From Chionis minor (lineage: Eukaryota; Chordata; Aves; Charadriiformes; Chionididae): a DNA stretch of 64,000 nt. Below are positions 1-12,393 of the stretch, piece after piece. The stretch's first letter is position 1; every line of letters begins with the position of its first letter. The notes beneath the pieces were generated by a model. It saw only the letters and a list, made by a program, of their open reading frames with translations. It did not search any database and was not told the DNA's origin. Location: NCBI GenBank assembly GCA_013398295.1, contig VZSF01001143.1:124001-188000 (forward strand). Reading direction: 5' to 3'. The position numbers were made by a program, and so were the translations under genes.

Positions 1-311
1 AGGGTGTTAAGGCCATTTTAAAATCCTCTCACAAACATGAGCCTTTAGCAGCACCCTCAGGACCCCAGCAGCCACTAGGGTTTTACCCACTTTCCCAAAC
101 AAAGGAGAGCTCTGCTGTGCAAATTACTCCCTTAGGGACACACTGCACAACCCCTCTGACTTAATTTTACTTCTTCAATAATACCACTGCAAACACACTG
201 AATGCTAATAATAAATAAATTATTCAAATATTTGGTCTCTATGGAAGCACCACATGAATCATCTTCCTGAAAAGAAACTCCTGAAGAGATTGTCAGGTTC
301 CCTTCGGGGTT

Positions 312-328
312 GGGGGGGGGGGGCGGGG

Positions 329-355
<27 letters not shown>
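312..355 (+). repeat. G-run followed by 27-base A-run
   Basis: A G12 CG4 tract leads directly into 27 A. It could be the decayed tail of an unrecognised retroposon or plain low-complexity sequence. No target-site duplication is evident. Confidence 0.8.
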
Positions 356-359
<4 letters not shown>

Positions 360-548
360 AGATTTAAATAATAATGCAATCTGAATGAAAAGTGATTTAT
401 TGTAACAAGGAGATGTAGCAGCTTTGCTGTTAATTCAATAGGTTGATCAAAGGCTAGTCTCCAGCAAACTCAGAGCATGACTGTTACCACAGCTTCATAG
501 AGGGTGGAACTGGAGGTTGGAGAAGCAAAATTTGAAGAGAAAACATAG

Positions 549-556
549 TGACGTCA
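549..556. promoter_or_regulatory. Perfect CRE palindrome TGACGTCA
   Basis: A full 8-base CREB/ATF consensus lies in the FOXN3 intron. There is no CpG island or other promoter sign nearby, so function is uncertain. The exact palindrome is expected roughly once per 65 kb by chance. Confidence 0.3.
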
Positions 557-881
557 AAAGGTTCGGTCCTCTTCTGATGAAGACAGCTAAACTGGAACTA
601 AACTGGACACTCAAACCTTCAGATCTCCACACAAAACAGTCATTTATGGAGTTAAAAGAGTCAGTTTCAAAGTGCGCCCCTAAAAGTAAGGAGTTTAAAT
701 GAAACTTCAATGAGAAAAAACAACCCCAAACCCTAAAACACTTCCCTGCAAAAGCTAACAAACAACACTGTTGCTTTTCACAGTTAGGTTCACCCTGTTG
801 AAGGTTCTCCCATTAGTGGAGCATCAGAATATGATACAGAGCCAGTATTTTGTAGGCTGACAGTTCTGGACAGCGAGAAGC

Positions 882-935
882 ACTATTATTATCCTCATTC
901 AGTAGAGCTGAAAACCAAGGAATTATAACTGCAAA
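882..935 (-). repeat. Possible MIR-like SINE remnant
   Basis: An ACTATTATTATCCTCATT string followed by a GAGCTGAAAACCAAGG-type stretch resembles the reversed 3' part of the MIR core-SINE (ATTATTATCCCCATTTTACAG, then GAAACTGAGG). The match is short and by eye. Confidence 0.35.
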
Positions 936-3900
936 GCAAAGAAAGTATTTAGATTCTTGGGGAACGTGAGATGCCCAAATACGCATTAGGGAACTAATGC
1001 TTAGCTGGATTTGGGCACAAGGGTCTTGCCCAAGGTTGTGTTACAGATCACAGCACCCAAATCTACCAATCCTAAGGCTGGACTGTCTTGCATCACTTTT
1101 TGGCCTTTCTTCTTATATTCATCATTGCATTTGAGTACTGCATAATATTAAGTTATCTGCAATATATATCCTACCTTGCCATGCTGGTTTTTCTTTGCAC
1201 CTCTAGGTAGTAGAATACAGCAGAGCATTTATCTCCAACTTTGGTTTTCTTTTGAGGTGTAAGGCATGCAACTCTGAAAGTCAAATGCACACAAGTCTTA
1301 CTGAATCTTCTCGTCTTTCAGCTCTCCCCTGGTCCTCCTCTCCTCACCCCCATTAGCACCAGTGGGTACAGACACCTTGTGTCCCAGGATGGGCTGCACC
1401 TCTCCCACATGCCCAGGACTTGCACCCGTCCTGCTCATGTGGTGGAAAGAGTAGATGAATGGCATTTCCACCAGAAGAAAGAAGCCTGCTGTGCCTGCAG
1501 GGACCCTCAAGTGTTCGTTGGTGGTTGCTGGCAAACACATCCTATTTTTTCACATTATTAGGGAGAAAATGTGTGTGGCTGCGCAGGAGTCTTCTCTTTG
1601 ACAACTTGTGGCCAACTTCCATCTTGAAGGTAATGAGAACAACTCCTCCCGAACCTCTCCAGAGAAAAGACCGAGTAGCTGGTATGAGCAGTACTTGTTA
1701 TCCAAGGAAATCAGTCCCTACTTGTTGTTATATTTTTATCCTAATGTCACTATTCACATAAAAAATTAGGCTGGATGTCTCCATTTATAAGAACAGACAA
1801 TTACAATTTAGCTTTCACAAGGGAAACCAGCTACAGTTGCCCCCTTTTCTGCCTCCTTCTTGGTGGCTTATTTTCACATCAGCAAGTGCTTCTGTTCATA
1901 GCTAACACTTGGAAATGTGAAGTCCCAAATCTGCTCTCTCATTTCGTACTTTTACTCAAAGGACAATGGATTAAACAAACTGTTTGGTCATGTCAAAGAT
2001 TCTCATGCTTATCAGAGAGGAAAAAGATCTCTGTAGAAATGTGTACGTGTGTTCATAAATGAGCTGGTTCCCCATCTTCTTCTGTAGGACTTCTCAGGTC
2101 TTGTCTGCCCATGTTTTGTACAAAATAAACTTTCAGAGTTAGGGATGCACTTATCTTGCTCTCTCAAATAAATTACCATTCTCAACCAAGAATAAAGCGA
2201 TTGGTGTGCTTTGGCAATTTCCTTAAAGTCTCACATTATGGTCAGACATCTGATGTCAGTGCACTAAAACATGAAAGCCATCATTTTAGATTGAAGGCAT
2301 CAAGATTTGGTATCTTGCCTGCAGCAGAAGTGCCCAGACTTTCCATTTCTACTCTGCAACAAACTCCAAAGTCACTGTCTCATGCTGGTTTTGGTGAAGA
2401 CAGTATGTTCCAACTCTTTCCTGCCAGAGCTCCTCACAGGTGGTGCCAGCTACAGCCATGGCAGCTGGACCAAAGCAGATCACCCGTGGGCTGCTGGAAG
2501 CACCAGTCAGAGATGAAAGTGTCTCATACAACGCTTTCCCAGAGGAGAAGAGGCCCAGCCAGGCCCATGTAAGCATCCTATCGCTTGCTCTGTTCTGGAG
2601 CATGAGGATGCCTGTTCCCGGCAGCCAATGGCAGAGAGAGAACAGAGCAGTTTATCAGCTCTGGGGAAGACAATCCCTCCTTTCTCAGGCCCCCTCAGCC
2701 AAGTGGGATCGGGGGCAAACACAACTCCTCACTTCTCCTCTCCTGTGTTCTGCAAATGGGAAGGGATTTTTGCCAATCTTTTTCTCCATTCTAATTAAAA
2801 GATAATTGTGGCTTCAAAGGAAAGCCATGCAATCTGAATTCAGTTCACTGACTGCCACTATCCTGTTCACAGGTGTGAGTTTAGGTCTGCAGGACCTCTG
2901 GAGCAAGAGCTCATATCTTTGATTTGACATCCACGGACAGCAGTAGCAAACTGTACTGATCACCAGAAGAGGAAGTGGAGGACCTTGCTCGCACAAGAAA
3001 GCAGACAGCACAGCAGGGATCATGGCTGTACCTTCAGTTGGTTGGGAACTTCTGGAAGCAGCAATCCAAAGTGGACCATCTAGTCACAGCGATAAGGGCC
3101 ATCTCTGTTTTCAGCTCCAACAGGAATAGGGACTGGATAACCCAGGTTCACTTTCCTTCTCCAGATGGTGAAGAATCACTGACCGTGCTACCATGAGGGC
3201 CAACTTCTTCCAGGCTTTGATGAGAAACTCAGGAGGCTTACCCAAGAATGACATTAAGCCTGGCAGATGTGTACTTGCCGTAAACCAGAGAAGAGGCATT
3301 GCTTTATGTCGGCTGCTGCCCAGTCATGGGGCTCTTTCACCTTCTGGGGCAACTCCTGCAGTTCTTGCCCTCGTTTCAGTCCCCACCACAGCACAAGAGC
3401 AGAGGCAGATCACCGTTCTCACTGCGCGGTGCTCTGCTTCCGTGCCAGCCGTGATTACACCCACAAGCACTTTCTTCTACGTACGCTTCCTTGCAACTCA
3501 GGACAAAACAAATTTGATATGAAAAGACATAATATGTTGGATTTACTTCATTAAAGCGCAAGGGCAAATAAGACAAAAAGGGAGTGGTAAGCTTGGTGTT
3601 TTTTTCCCCTCAAATTGAAAGTATCTTTAAGAAACAGAACCAAACCCCTCCACATCCCAGTTACATCTTACAGGTGGCACTCAGGAGCTGGAATTTACAT
3701 AACTGCTGCTAAAACTTAATTTGGAGATGTGTTTTTAATTTATTCAGGGAAAATGTTAGACATGTTGAGAGCAAAATACGTTTATTATTACCACCGATCT
3801 GTAAGCAACTGCATCCTCAAGTCTGTAACATTAAGTACTAATACCCAAGACCAGAGCAGGGGCAACAAAACTAACCTTAACTGAACATGATGCATTAGTC

Positions 3901-5342
3901 TTGACGTTAATATAATTATGTCCCTACCTATCTCACTCAGTACAAGTTCCTCAAGAGTTTAGAATCTTTTCTAAATCTTTTCCACCATAAAGACTTTTTC
4001 CTGTCATACATTTTATTAAATAAAAACAGATGTGTTACAACAGCTGAGAACAGAAAAAACAGTGTGAACAATGGATCTCCACTCAGCAGGTTTAAAAAAA
4101 TTAAGCGGTGATTGGAAACAAAACTACAATATGTACAAGTTACAGAAACTGACAGAAAAAGTAAAGTGGTAAGAGCAAAACCTGTTTTATCTGGGAATCC
4201 CAAACACTAGAATGCAGCAATCTCCACGGACATATATAAATAAGTTTTGAGAGAAGGTATCAGTCCGATAAGGCTGAAGGTGCTACCTAGATTAAGCTCT
4301 GCATGGGACTTCACAAGAAGACCGCAAGATACAAGGAGCAATCCTCACCTAGTAGAAGGAGCACAACATTTCAAAAAGCACCCAAGCAGGTGACTTACTC
4401 AACACAAAAAGTAAATTTATTGTGCATTTGTTTTGATTAGAGAGTTAACGGTAGGAACAACAGTACCATGATCCTCAAAATAGAAACTGAGGTAGCCATC
4501 TCATACCTAATAAAATCATAAGCAAAAAGAAAATGACATGTATGTATTTTGTTCAAAATTCTTCAACAAAGTACAAGCAAAGACAGACAGAAAGGAACAG
4601 AGAATTAATCCTGCTCATGTCAACGATGTTAAGGACACAGAACAGCTACAATGAATTGTAGCTTCCCTTTCTCTTCCTTTGCTATTTTGAGGTACACAGA
4701 TAGCTGGTTTCTCAGATACCTTCTCTGGAGAGACATGTTAAATGCTATACAATGGTTAAGATCACTTTGCCAAATAGTTCAGGTATAAAATGAATGGAAA
4801 CCAGGAGCGCCTACAAGTCTTTCTTGGCTAAAAAAAGTACTACTTACATTGTGGAATTTTTTCTCTTCATTCCCCAGACCAGAAAAAGAGCATTTTCCTT
4901 AACAACTCCGAAGAAATGAGGTGTGACAAGTGCACATGAATATCACATTTACTGAAATTTCAGAATTATTCTGTATTATTGCCTATAACACGCACTGAAC
5001 ATTCTTTTCAAATATGCAAAACATTTATCAAGTAAAAATAATTTAAAATCCCTTTGTTACCTAAACTTTTGCCAATCAAAAGGCAGTACTATAACTTGAA
5101 ACCGATAATGGAGTCAATTTTTCACTCTCCTGTTTGCATTAAGTTGGATATAAGCACTGGAAAAAGAGACTTATGATGGTCATATAAGATAGGACTCAAC
5201 AAACCTCTCCACCCCCTCATCTCACACCTCCCTGAACCCGCTACACAGGACTTCTGGAAAGCGACAGTCAGAAGCAGCAAAGAAGTAGATGCGCTATTTC
5301 CATGCAACCTGCTGAAGCCTGTAGGTGAAAGAGCTCATTGTA

Positions 5343-5380
5343 GGGAAAAAAAGAAAGACAGAAAGACAAAAAGAAAGAAA
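5343..5380 (+). repeat. AAAG/AGAC-rich low-complexity tract
   Basis: A purine-rich stretch has irregular GAAA and AGAC units. No gene-like signal is present. Confidence 0.7.
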
Positions 5381-7223
5381 GGCTTGATTGAGTTATTTTC
5401 TTGTTTTAAAATTAAAACCAGGAAGTGTTAAAAGATGACTTTACTGAGGTTTTTCTTCACACTTTCTCATCCTTCCAACCTCTGTTGTATCATGCATATT
5501 AGAGTTCAAACTGGCTGCATTTTCCACTTGAAATGGCAACGCAGAATGCCAACTCAGTTAAAGGTCTGTTAGGCTTTGTCAGTTGCTTGAAAAGGCAGTC
5601 ATCTCTCTCTTTTTCTCTATTTCTTTATATGCTGAAATGTTGTAGGCTTTTGGGTTTGGGGTTTTTTTCCCCAATTTGGAAGGCAGAGGAGGGCAGAGGA
5701 GAAGAGAGTGGAGAACAGCGTACTCTTCTTTATTGGGAGAAGGCTTTAAACAACAAGTGAGATAGGAAGGACTACAAAATAGTTGCTATTAATTCCTGGA
5801 TATCTTGCGTCATAAGAAGAGGTAAAACATTTGTGCCATGCAGACTTTACAGAGTAGTTTACGTTTTATGAACTCAAATTACAAAGACTATATATGTGCA
5901 GGTACATTTTTAAAACTGGAATTGTTGAACAACTGAAAACAAATCACACATATCCATTCACAATAGTTTATTTTTATCCTTAAAAAAAATAAAAATAATC
6001 TAATGCTTTCCATTAGGAAGGGCTGCAAAGGTAGCAGATCTACCATACCAAGACCAAAGCCAAAAGCTGTCAAACTCTACAATTTATACCATCTCCTAGT
6101 GTTCAGAAATAATCCAAATGCTTTAATGTATTTCAAATTTGTTTGAACAAATCTCAGCATAGATATTAGGTAACAGAATGATGCAAATTCTTAGATACGT
6201 GCAAGGAATCAGTTGAAAAATATTCTTGGTGCATTACTTTGAGGTGTTGAAGGTGAGCAGTACTGCCTGCCAATTATTTGCTTAGGAACCTAGCTGTGAG
6301 TAAGGCTCCATCCTATGTGATTTGGCTAAATGTTCCATAGAACATTACACAGCATTTTCTGCCAGAAAGGCCAGAAAACTCTTGGCACCAGGAGAACGAA
6401 TACAAAACTGAGACACTTCATAGACAAATACTTGGAAAGACCATAAAATCATCCTAAATGGTGTAAGTTACTTTTGCACCATGAACAAACGCATGCAGTC
6501 TCGGGAAGGAGCCTTCTGTGCTCCCAAGACACTTCTAAGAAGAGCAACGGTAGTTCCATGCACTCAATGGCAGAAATATAAACACACTTAGCAGTGAATA
6601 ATGATTTTTAGAAGTCTGGTAAGATAGACTGAAAATCTTCAACTATCAAAACTGCATATACCTTCTGTTTATACTGTCCATCCCATGGAAGCAAGATATT
6701 TAACATTCATCTATGAATATAAGCACCCTTAAACGTGGTAGGTTTCTTGAGACAAATACTCTGCCACTGTTTTCCCCACTACAGCACTGCTACCTACCTT
6801 CAGGTACATTTTGCTATCCGCACAATTAGGGAGTAAAAGAAAGACTCTCTCTCAAAAAACAACCTTATTTCATCCAGAGCTAAAAGCAGTGTTCCTGGAA
6901 CATTTCTTTCTGGGCAGTCTTTATCCATGTAAAGGAAGAAAAAAAGAAAAAGAAAAAAGAAAGCCACCCTTTGCCATATTTTACAGTAAGCAAATTAATA
7001 ATCTGAGAAAAGAAAAAGAGCAGCAACTTTCATAGGCTACACTCACTGTATGTAGTAAATCGTCATTTTCAAGGCACCAGATGCGCAATAAAGGAGACAG
7101 GTTAAAGGAAACAAAAAACATTTGGTTACTTGTTGCCCAGTGAGTATTACAAAAGCTGTGCAATTTGCAAGAGGTATTTATTAAATAGAACAGTTACTCC
7201 AAGAGGTAGCATCCATCACCTAC

Positions 7224-7288
7224 CTTGTAGAAGGGCTCCATTTCTCTTGAAAAAGGTGCTTCCTGGCCAAATGGGCGGACCTGATGTG
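7224..7288 (-). CDS. FOXN3: FOXN3 internal coding exon (65 nt), post-forkhead Pro/Trp-rich segment
   Basis: This is an internal exon of the forkhead transcriptional repressor FOXN3, a nuclear DNA-binding protein implicated in checkpoint and metabolic gene repression. On the minus strand, a pyrimidine-rich tract ending in TTTAG at 7289-7290 precedes the exon, and the donor G/GTAGGT starts at 7223. The first base completes a serine codon begun in the upstream exon. The next 21 codons read [20 protein letters not shown] plus Q, which matches remembered vertebrate FOXN3 just after the forkhead domain. The last base is the first base of a split codon (phase 1). In human FOXN3 this position continues as V or D depending on the splice form, so both continuations are compatible. 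Length 65 nt is not a multiple of three, so skipping shifts the frame. The next exon was not found between 1 and 7223. The identification rests on recalled homologue sequence, not a search. Confidence 0.95.
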
Positions 7289-7679
7289 CTAAAGGTAATA
7301 AGAAATAAGTGTAAAGAAAATCACATTTACATTTAACAATTGTAAGTTACTATTTGCATGAATTCTGTTCTGCTTTTAAAGCTAATGTAAATCATGGCAT
7401 TTTTGCCTTCAAGCAAGGGTCTAAAATTTCATGTTAAAAATAGGTCAATTTGATTCAAGATTCACATTCTCTTCATAAAGAAAAACCTCCTCAGTAAAGC
7501 ACACACCCACAGTCTCTTAGACTAAGAGAGAAAAAAGCAATTTGGAATAAATGATTAAAAAAAACCCACCAAATCAATGTCAAAAATATTTACTGAATTC
7601 TCAGTACAGCAAAATATACGCCTTTTCCCAAACCCATCTGCTAAAAACCCAGATGCTTTATGGCTTTTATTCAGCCGTA

Positions 7680-8620
7680 GCAACGTGCCACCCCAGCTAA
7701 CGCATCAACCTGGAAAAGCCCTGGCCAGACGCCGGGTGGTTTCTGTGCTTCCAGCAGAGCACTTCGCCCACCAAACCCCCTCACGCAGGCAGAGGTCACC
7801 CCACAGCATCAGAAATCACACCGCTCGACGAGCTATCCCGCGAGCACCAGCATTAACGAAGCCTGGTCTTTGCCATGCATGCCTGCCTGGTGGCCACGGT
7901 GGCTCCCAAGAGACCTCCAACAGGGTGGTGGCTGTGGTGGGCCCTGGGGTGCCGGGCATGCGCCAGCATCCACCTGCCCTGAAGCCCTTCACTCAGGCCA
8001 CCACCAGGTCCCTCTGGGCTTTGCCTCCTGCTTGTACAGAGGCTGCCCCAAGGTAATGGCCTCTGGGGGTTGTCTCCTGTGACAGGTGTGGCTGAAGGCA
8101 AAGAACGCTGGAAAGGGAAGAGGAAGAAGAGGAGGGAACATCGGTATGATCCTCTAGACCTTGTTTCCTTTGCTGCCTCAGAGCTGCCCCACTGTGCTGC
8201 AGGCAGTAGGATTGTGGAGCACCCACTCCAACAATGTGCTGTGCCGGAGAGCCGGCGAAGATGGGAGGCTGTAAGGAAGCACCCGATGGCCACCCATGCC
8301 CCTGCTCTCCTGCAAAGGCACCGGAGCACCGCTGCACCGACCCCACCACACCAGAACAGCTCTCCTGCCCACGGCAGCTGCCCCGCAGCCGCGTCTGTCG
8401 CCAGAAGGACCAAACTTCCCGGACATAAAAGGTAACCTTGCTCTTTTCTTAACAGATGAGTGTTGGCCAGGCACGGTACAGCTCACCCTCCCCAGGGAAG
8501 GCGAGAGGCAGAGTGCTGCCACTGCTCTTGCTGCCTGGGGAGTCCTCGACAGGAGAGACACTACCTGTAGGAATTCACCGACGGCATCCCAGGGCTCAGG
8601 CGCAGCAAGTATTTTAAAAG
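7680..8620. other. GC-rich intronic patch, unassigned
   Basis: About 900 bases of GC-rich, moderately CpG-containing sequence begin roughly 400 bases upstream of the 65-nt FOXN3 exon in gene orientation. Overlapping open frames occur on both strands (minus 7853-8413, 186 codons; plus 7577-8056, 159 codons; plus 8296-8760, 154 codons). They mutually overlap and have Ala/Pro/Arg/Ser-rich composition with no recognisable domain, so they are probably a by-product of base composition. The patch could be a lineage-specific insertion, an enhancer or a non-coding exon. Confidence 0.4.
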
Positions 8621-11600
8621 CACAGTACCCAGGGGAAATAACTAACAACATGGAAAAGACTTGTTGCAGCGTTCTCAAGTGTCCTGGTGTGAGCGACACA
8701 GGACTAATTTCTTTCCTAATGCTTGGGAAAGCTGTATTTGTGGAAGACTCTAGTGTCTGAATTAGTGAAGATATTTACTGTACAGCCAGCCATGGTGTGT
8801 GGGTTTCAAGGTCTCAGTGTTTTCGAGCTCGCCAGGTGCAGGGATGAGGAGGAGTGAGACTTGGGCACTTGACCCAAGCTGGCCAACAGGATTATTTCAC
8901 ACCATGAACGTCACATTCAATACAAATTAGAAAGTTTGCAGAGAAGTTCTTTCTCTTCCTTGACGGAGACGATCCAGAGGACTTGTTGCCCCAGTGCCAG
9001 ACCCCTGAGACCTTCCCTTCCTCCCGAAACCATAGCAATCGCAGTGTCCGACATTTACTGTCCTGTGCTGGGAGTGCACAGCTTCCTACTGATAGAATGG
9101 GCTGAGTATAATCCTTGTATATTTTATATCTGTATCAGGATCAATACTGGTTCTTTAGTATTATTAATGTTAATTACTTAGTCTTAATCTATTAAATCTG
9201 TTTACATTTCAACCCTTGGGTTTCATTTTTTTTCCTGATTCCCCTTCCTCGGTAAGGAAGGGGTCACTGGGTGACAGAATCATTGTTTAAATGACAACAA
9301 ATTGTTGTGAGTTCCTCAAACCGTAACATCAAGGCAGGTGGAAAAGACAGATTGCCAGGGGGTCATTCCTGTACACATGAAACAGGTTTCAAAGTGCTCT
9401 AAAGCTTGAAGACAATCATAGGTATTTTAAAACACTAAGCTTTTATTGAAATTAGTATCATGAAACTCTGCTATCAATATGTAAATAGCTGTCCTATGCC
9501 CAAATTTGAGCACAAATTAAAGGCAAGAGACTAAATATCATTCAGTAAGATTACTATAAGGCACTCTGCCTTTTTAAAGTAATCCACGTTCCTCTTTGGA
9601 TGCAAAACGTGAATCAAGCACCACACGCCATTTCTGTTCAAGATTACTTTTGTCTCCTCTTTTGAGTTGACTACCGCTACACAAAATGCAATGAAATGGA
9701 AAACAGATGTTGTCTATTACATTGACAGCATTAGGAAAGTTCTGATAAAATGCCATATACATAAGAAACACAATGCTTTCACAATTATTCTGCAGAGACT
9801 CTTGTGCTAATGTATAAAAAAATTCACTGTGTTAAAATACAGACTGTAAAAGGATCCAAAGCAATTACACGAGTAATAAAAGCGTTCGATACTTCTGAGT
9901 AAAAAGGGGAGTTGAAAGAGAGACAGAGACACACACCAAAATGACCAAAAAGAAGTTAAGTAGGTCTACATTCATAAGTGCTGGAGTGTGCTGGGGCATG
10001 TGCTCGCCTGAATGCGCACACTCACTTCATAGGGCTTAATATAACCAATTGTTTGCGCTCCTTCGAGTGAGCGCCAGCTCTTCAAGTGTAGCTCCTCAAC
10101 TCACATGAAGGTCAAGAGCTGCTGAGGGTAGTCACACTCCTGTAGGATAGACCCACAGTCTTACAATGCATCGGAGTCCAAGATCACCTCTGGGACAGGA
10201 CCCATCAAGCTACAAGTGGAAAGCCGTAGCGTAGTCTTCATACTGCACAAATTTGCCACAGAAATCACAGTATGGCAACTATATACTTCTCAAAAGCCCA
10301 AGAAAAAAAAAAAAGGTGAAATTATGAAATGAAGACATGGAATAAATTCATTCTTAGGCTGCCATATGCCTGTACGTAGTTGGAAGAGGGTTAAAGAAAG
10401 GAGAGGGAAAATCATACATATTTGAACAGACAAAATGTCTCCACTAGAGAAACAAAGCCATAGTGATTTATCTCATTTTCCAACTTGAAAAAAGGCCCAA
10501 GGCTCTCATAAAAAACTCCATCTGATTCAGCACAAACCCACATGAACTGAGAAAATTAACTATGCCTTCCCAGGGAAGGAAGCTAAAGAATTCAAGCATG
10601 TAAATAATATACTGCAGTGACCGGTCAAGCCTTTCAAACAACAAACTTCGGTGCTTGCAAGGCTTTGCTGAAATTTAGCTGTGCCTGTTCTATGGTGGAT
10701 AAATTCTCTTTCTGTTCTCAAACTTTTGCACGTGAAGCCTCAGATGGTATTAATTATTAAAACACATTTCAAGTTGAGAAATGACAGAGTTAAACTATCT
10801 CTCACTTTAAAGTGTTCAAAAGCTGCCTTCTCCCTGTTCCAGATTAAGCAACCATTTGACAAAGTTCATTCTTCTAAAGACCATCTATAACAAGAAAAAA
10901 AATTTGGTCCATCCCAGGGATTTTTTTCAAATGAATTGTTTCTTCAATGTAGTCTGCAAGCTACTGGAGAAGAGTGACTTGTTCTCCTACAGAAGTCACA
11001 GCATATTCTATATTTAGGCAAAATAAAAATGTAAAATCTGGTTTTAGAAATTTCTTTTGTAATCAACACACGCTGTAAGATTAATGTTTATGCAATTAGC
11101 ATTATTGATGGCAGAGTTCTTCCACAAACTTATCAATTAAATACACTGACTAAATACTTCATTTCTAATAAAGCCACACACAGCTACTAGAAGAAAAGCA
11201 GTAAGTAGTTTGAACTTTTATACCAGTGCAAAGAAACATGTGGCCTTATGCATTTTTGTAACGTACAGGTTTGGGCTGACTTAACTCCCAGCAGCAGAAG
11301 AGCACAGGGCCCTTGGGGAGAAGGGAAGGGGTGAGACGGGCTTGTATCAGTCATAAAGAGCTGACATTTCAAACTAACATCTTGAAAGAACATGAATTAG
11401 TACAGTTTATGAGTAAGACAACATGCGAAACACCAACAGGCACCTGCCAAGGACCGTTGGTTGGATTTGCAGAAAATACTGTCATTTCAGGCTACTTTCA
11501 GCCAAAGGGATACCCAGGCCACAACAGTATTTGCAGCAAATGGCTAAAACGGGATCCAGGGGTGCAAGTTCACATCCACGCAGGGCAAGATCCACCTCTC

Positions 11601-12175
11601 CCTGAAGCACAGCCATTGCCACTGCAGCATCCATGCACCACCACAGGCAGCAAATGAAGTATTCCCAGGCTTGCTGGAAACCCACAGCTGGGAGAACTGA
11701 CTGTTTAACCCACGAGCATCTGCTCGTGTGAAAGGAAATACCTGGAACTAGGATCAAACCCAACCTTTCCTGGGGATTTGCTATTGATTTTTAACGACAA
11801 GTGGGACTCGGTTTCCAACCAAGGCAAGCGATGAACTCTTTTTTTCTTCTGATGACACCACCAGTAGGAAACTTCATTGTGCCGCAGGGCCCCGGGCATG
11901 GGCAGCCACCTGACCACGCGCTAGCAGGGATTTTTCTGAAGGAAGGCTTTTCCATAGGAAAATGTTGCTTTACTGAAATCTAAAACATTCCATGGGAATG
12001 TGTTGATTTGGACACTGCTTATGCTGGAAAGCAGGCTGACGTGAAGGCTGGCCAGCCAGCGAGGGTTCGTGGCAGCCAGCCAGCCCAACCAGAAGCTCCC
12101 AGGGCATACAGAAGCAATAATGCATGTGAGCCCTCCCCGATTAATTATTTCTACCGAAATGTACGCCGCACATTT

Positions 12176-12190
12176 ATAAAAAAAAAAAAG
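12176..12190 (+). repeat. A-rich tract
   Basis: A short A-run lies in intron sequence, with no retroposon body recognised next to it. Confidence 0.6.
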
Positions 12191-12368
12191 ATTTTTAAAA
12201 GGTGCATAGGCTTCGGCAACTTAAAAATGGAAATATAAATCCTTTGTCTTCTGGAATTCACATTAGAGCAAAGAGACGACAGTTCTTAAAGCCAAGCGCT
12301 AAAAAAAAGCCAGGGTATGAATTCTCTCTCACAGTTGCAGTATTTCACAACTATGCCAAAAACTCTCA

Positions 12369-12393
12369 CAGGCCTCTTTGTCAGAGAGGCCTG
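12369..12393. repeat. Inverted repeat, 9-bp stem, 7-base loop
   Basis: CAGGCCTCT and AGAGGCCTG form a perfect hairpin around TTGTCAG. It is short and isolated, with no sign of a larger pre-microRNA stem. Confidence 0.7.

Larger units (their letters stand above)
1..7223 (-). other. FOXN3: FOXN3 intron segment downstream of the 65-nt exon
   Basis: This is AT-rich intronic sequence, transcribed from the minus strand as part of FOXN3. I looked for the reverse complement of the next coding exons (the DPDIDAAS-type alternative exon and the GVIQNGARVL exon) and found neither. It holds a G-run/A-run tract near 312-355, a perfect CRE at 549-556, a possible MIR remnant near 882-935 and an AG-rich patch near 5343-5380. 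All open frames here are under 140 codons, with no recognisable domain. Confidence 0.85.

Noticed and set aside
7853..8413. 186-codon minus-strand frame in the GC-rich patch
   Set aside because: It is overlapped by equally long plus-strand frames, has no recognised family and matches expectation for a GC-rich stretch.
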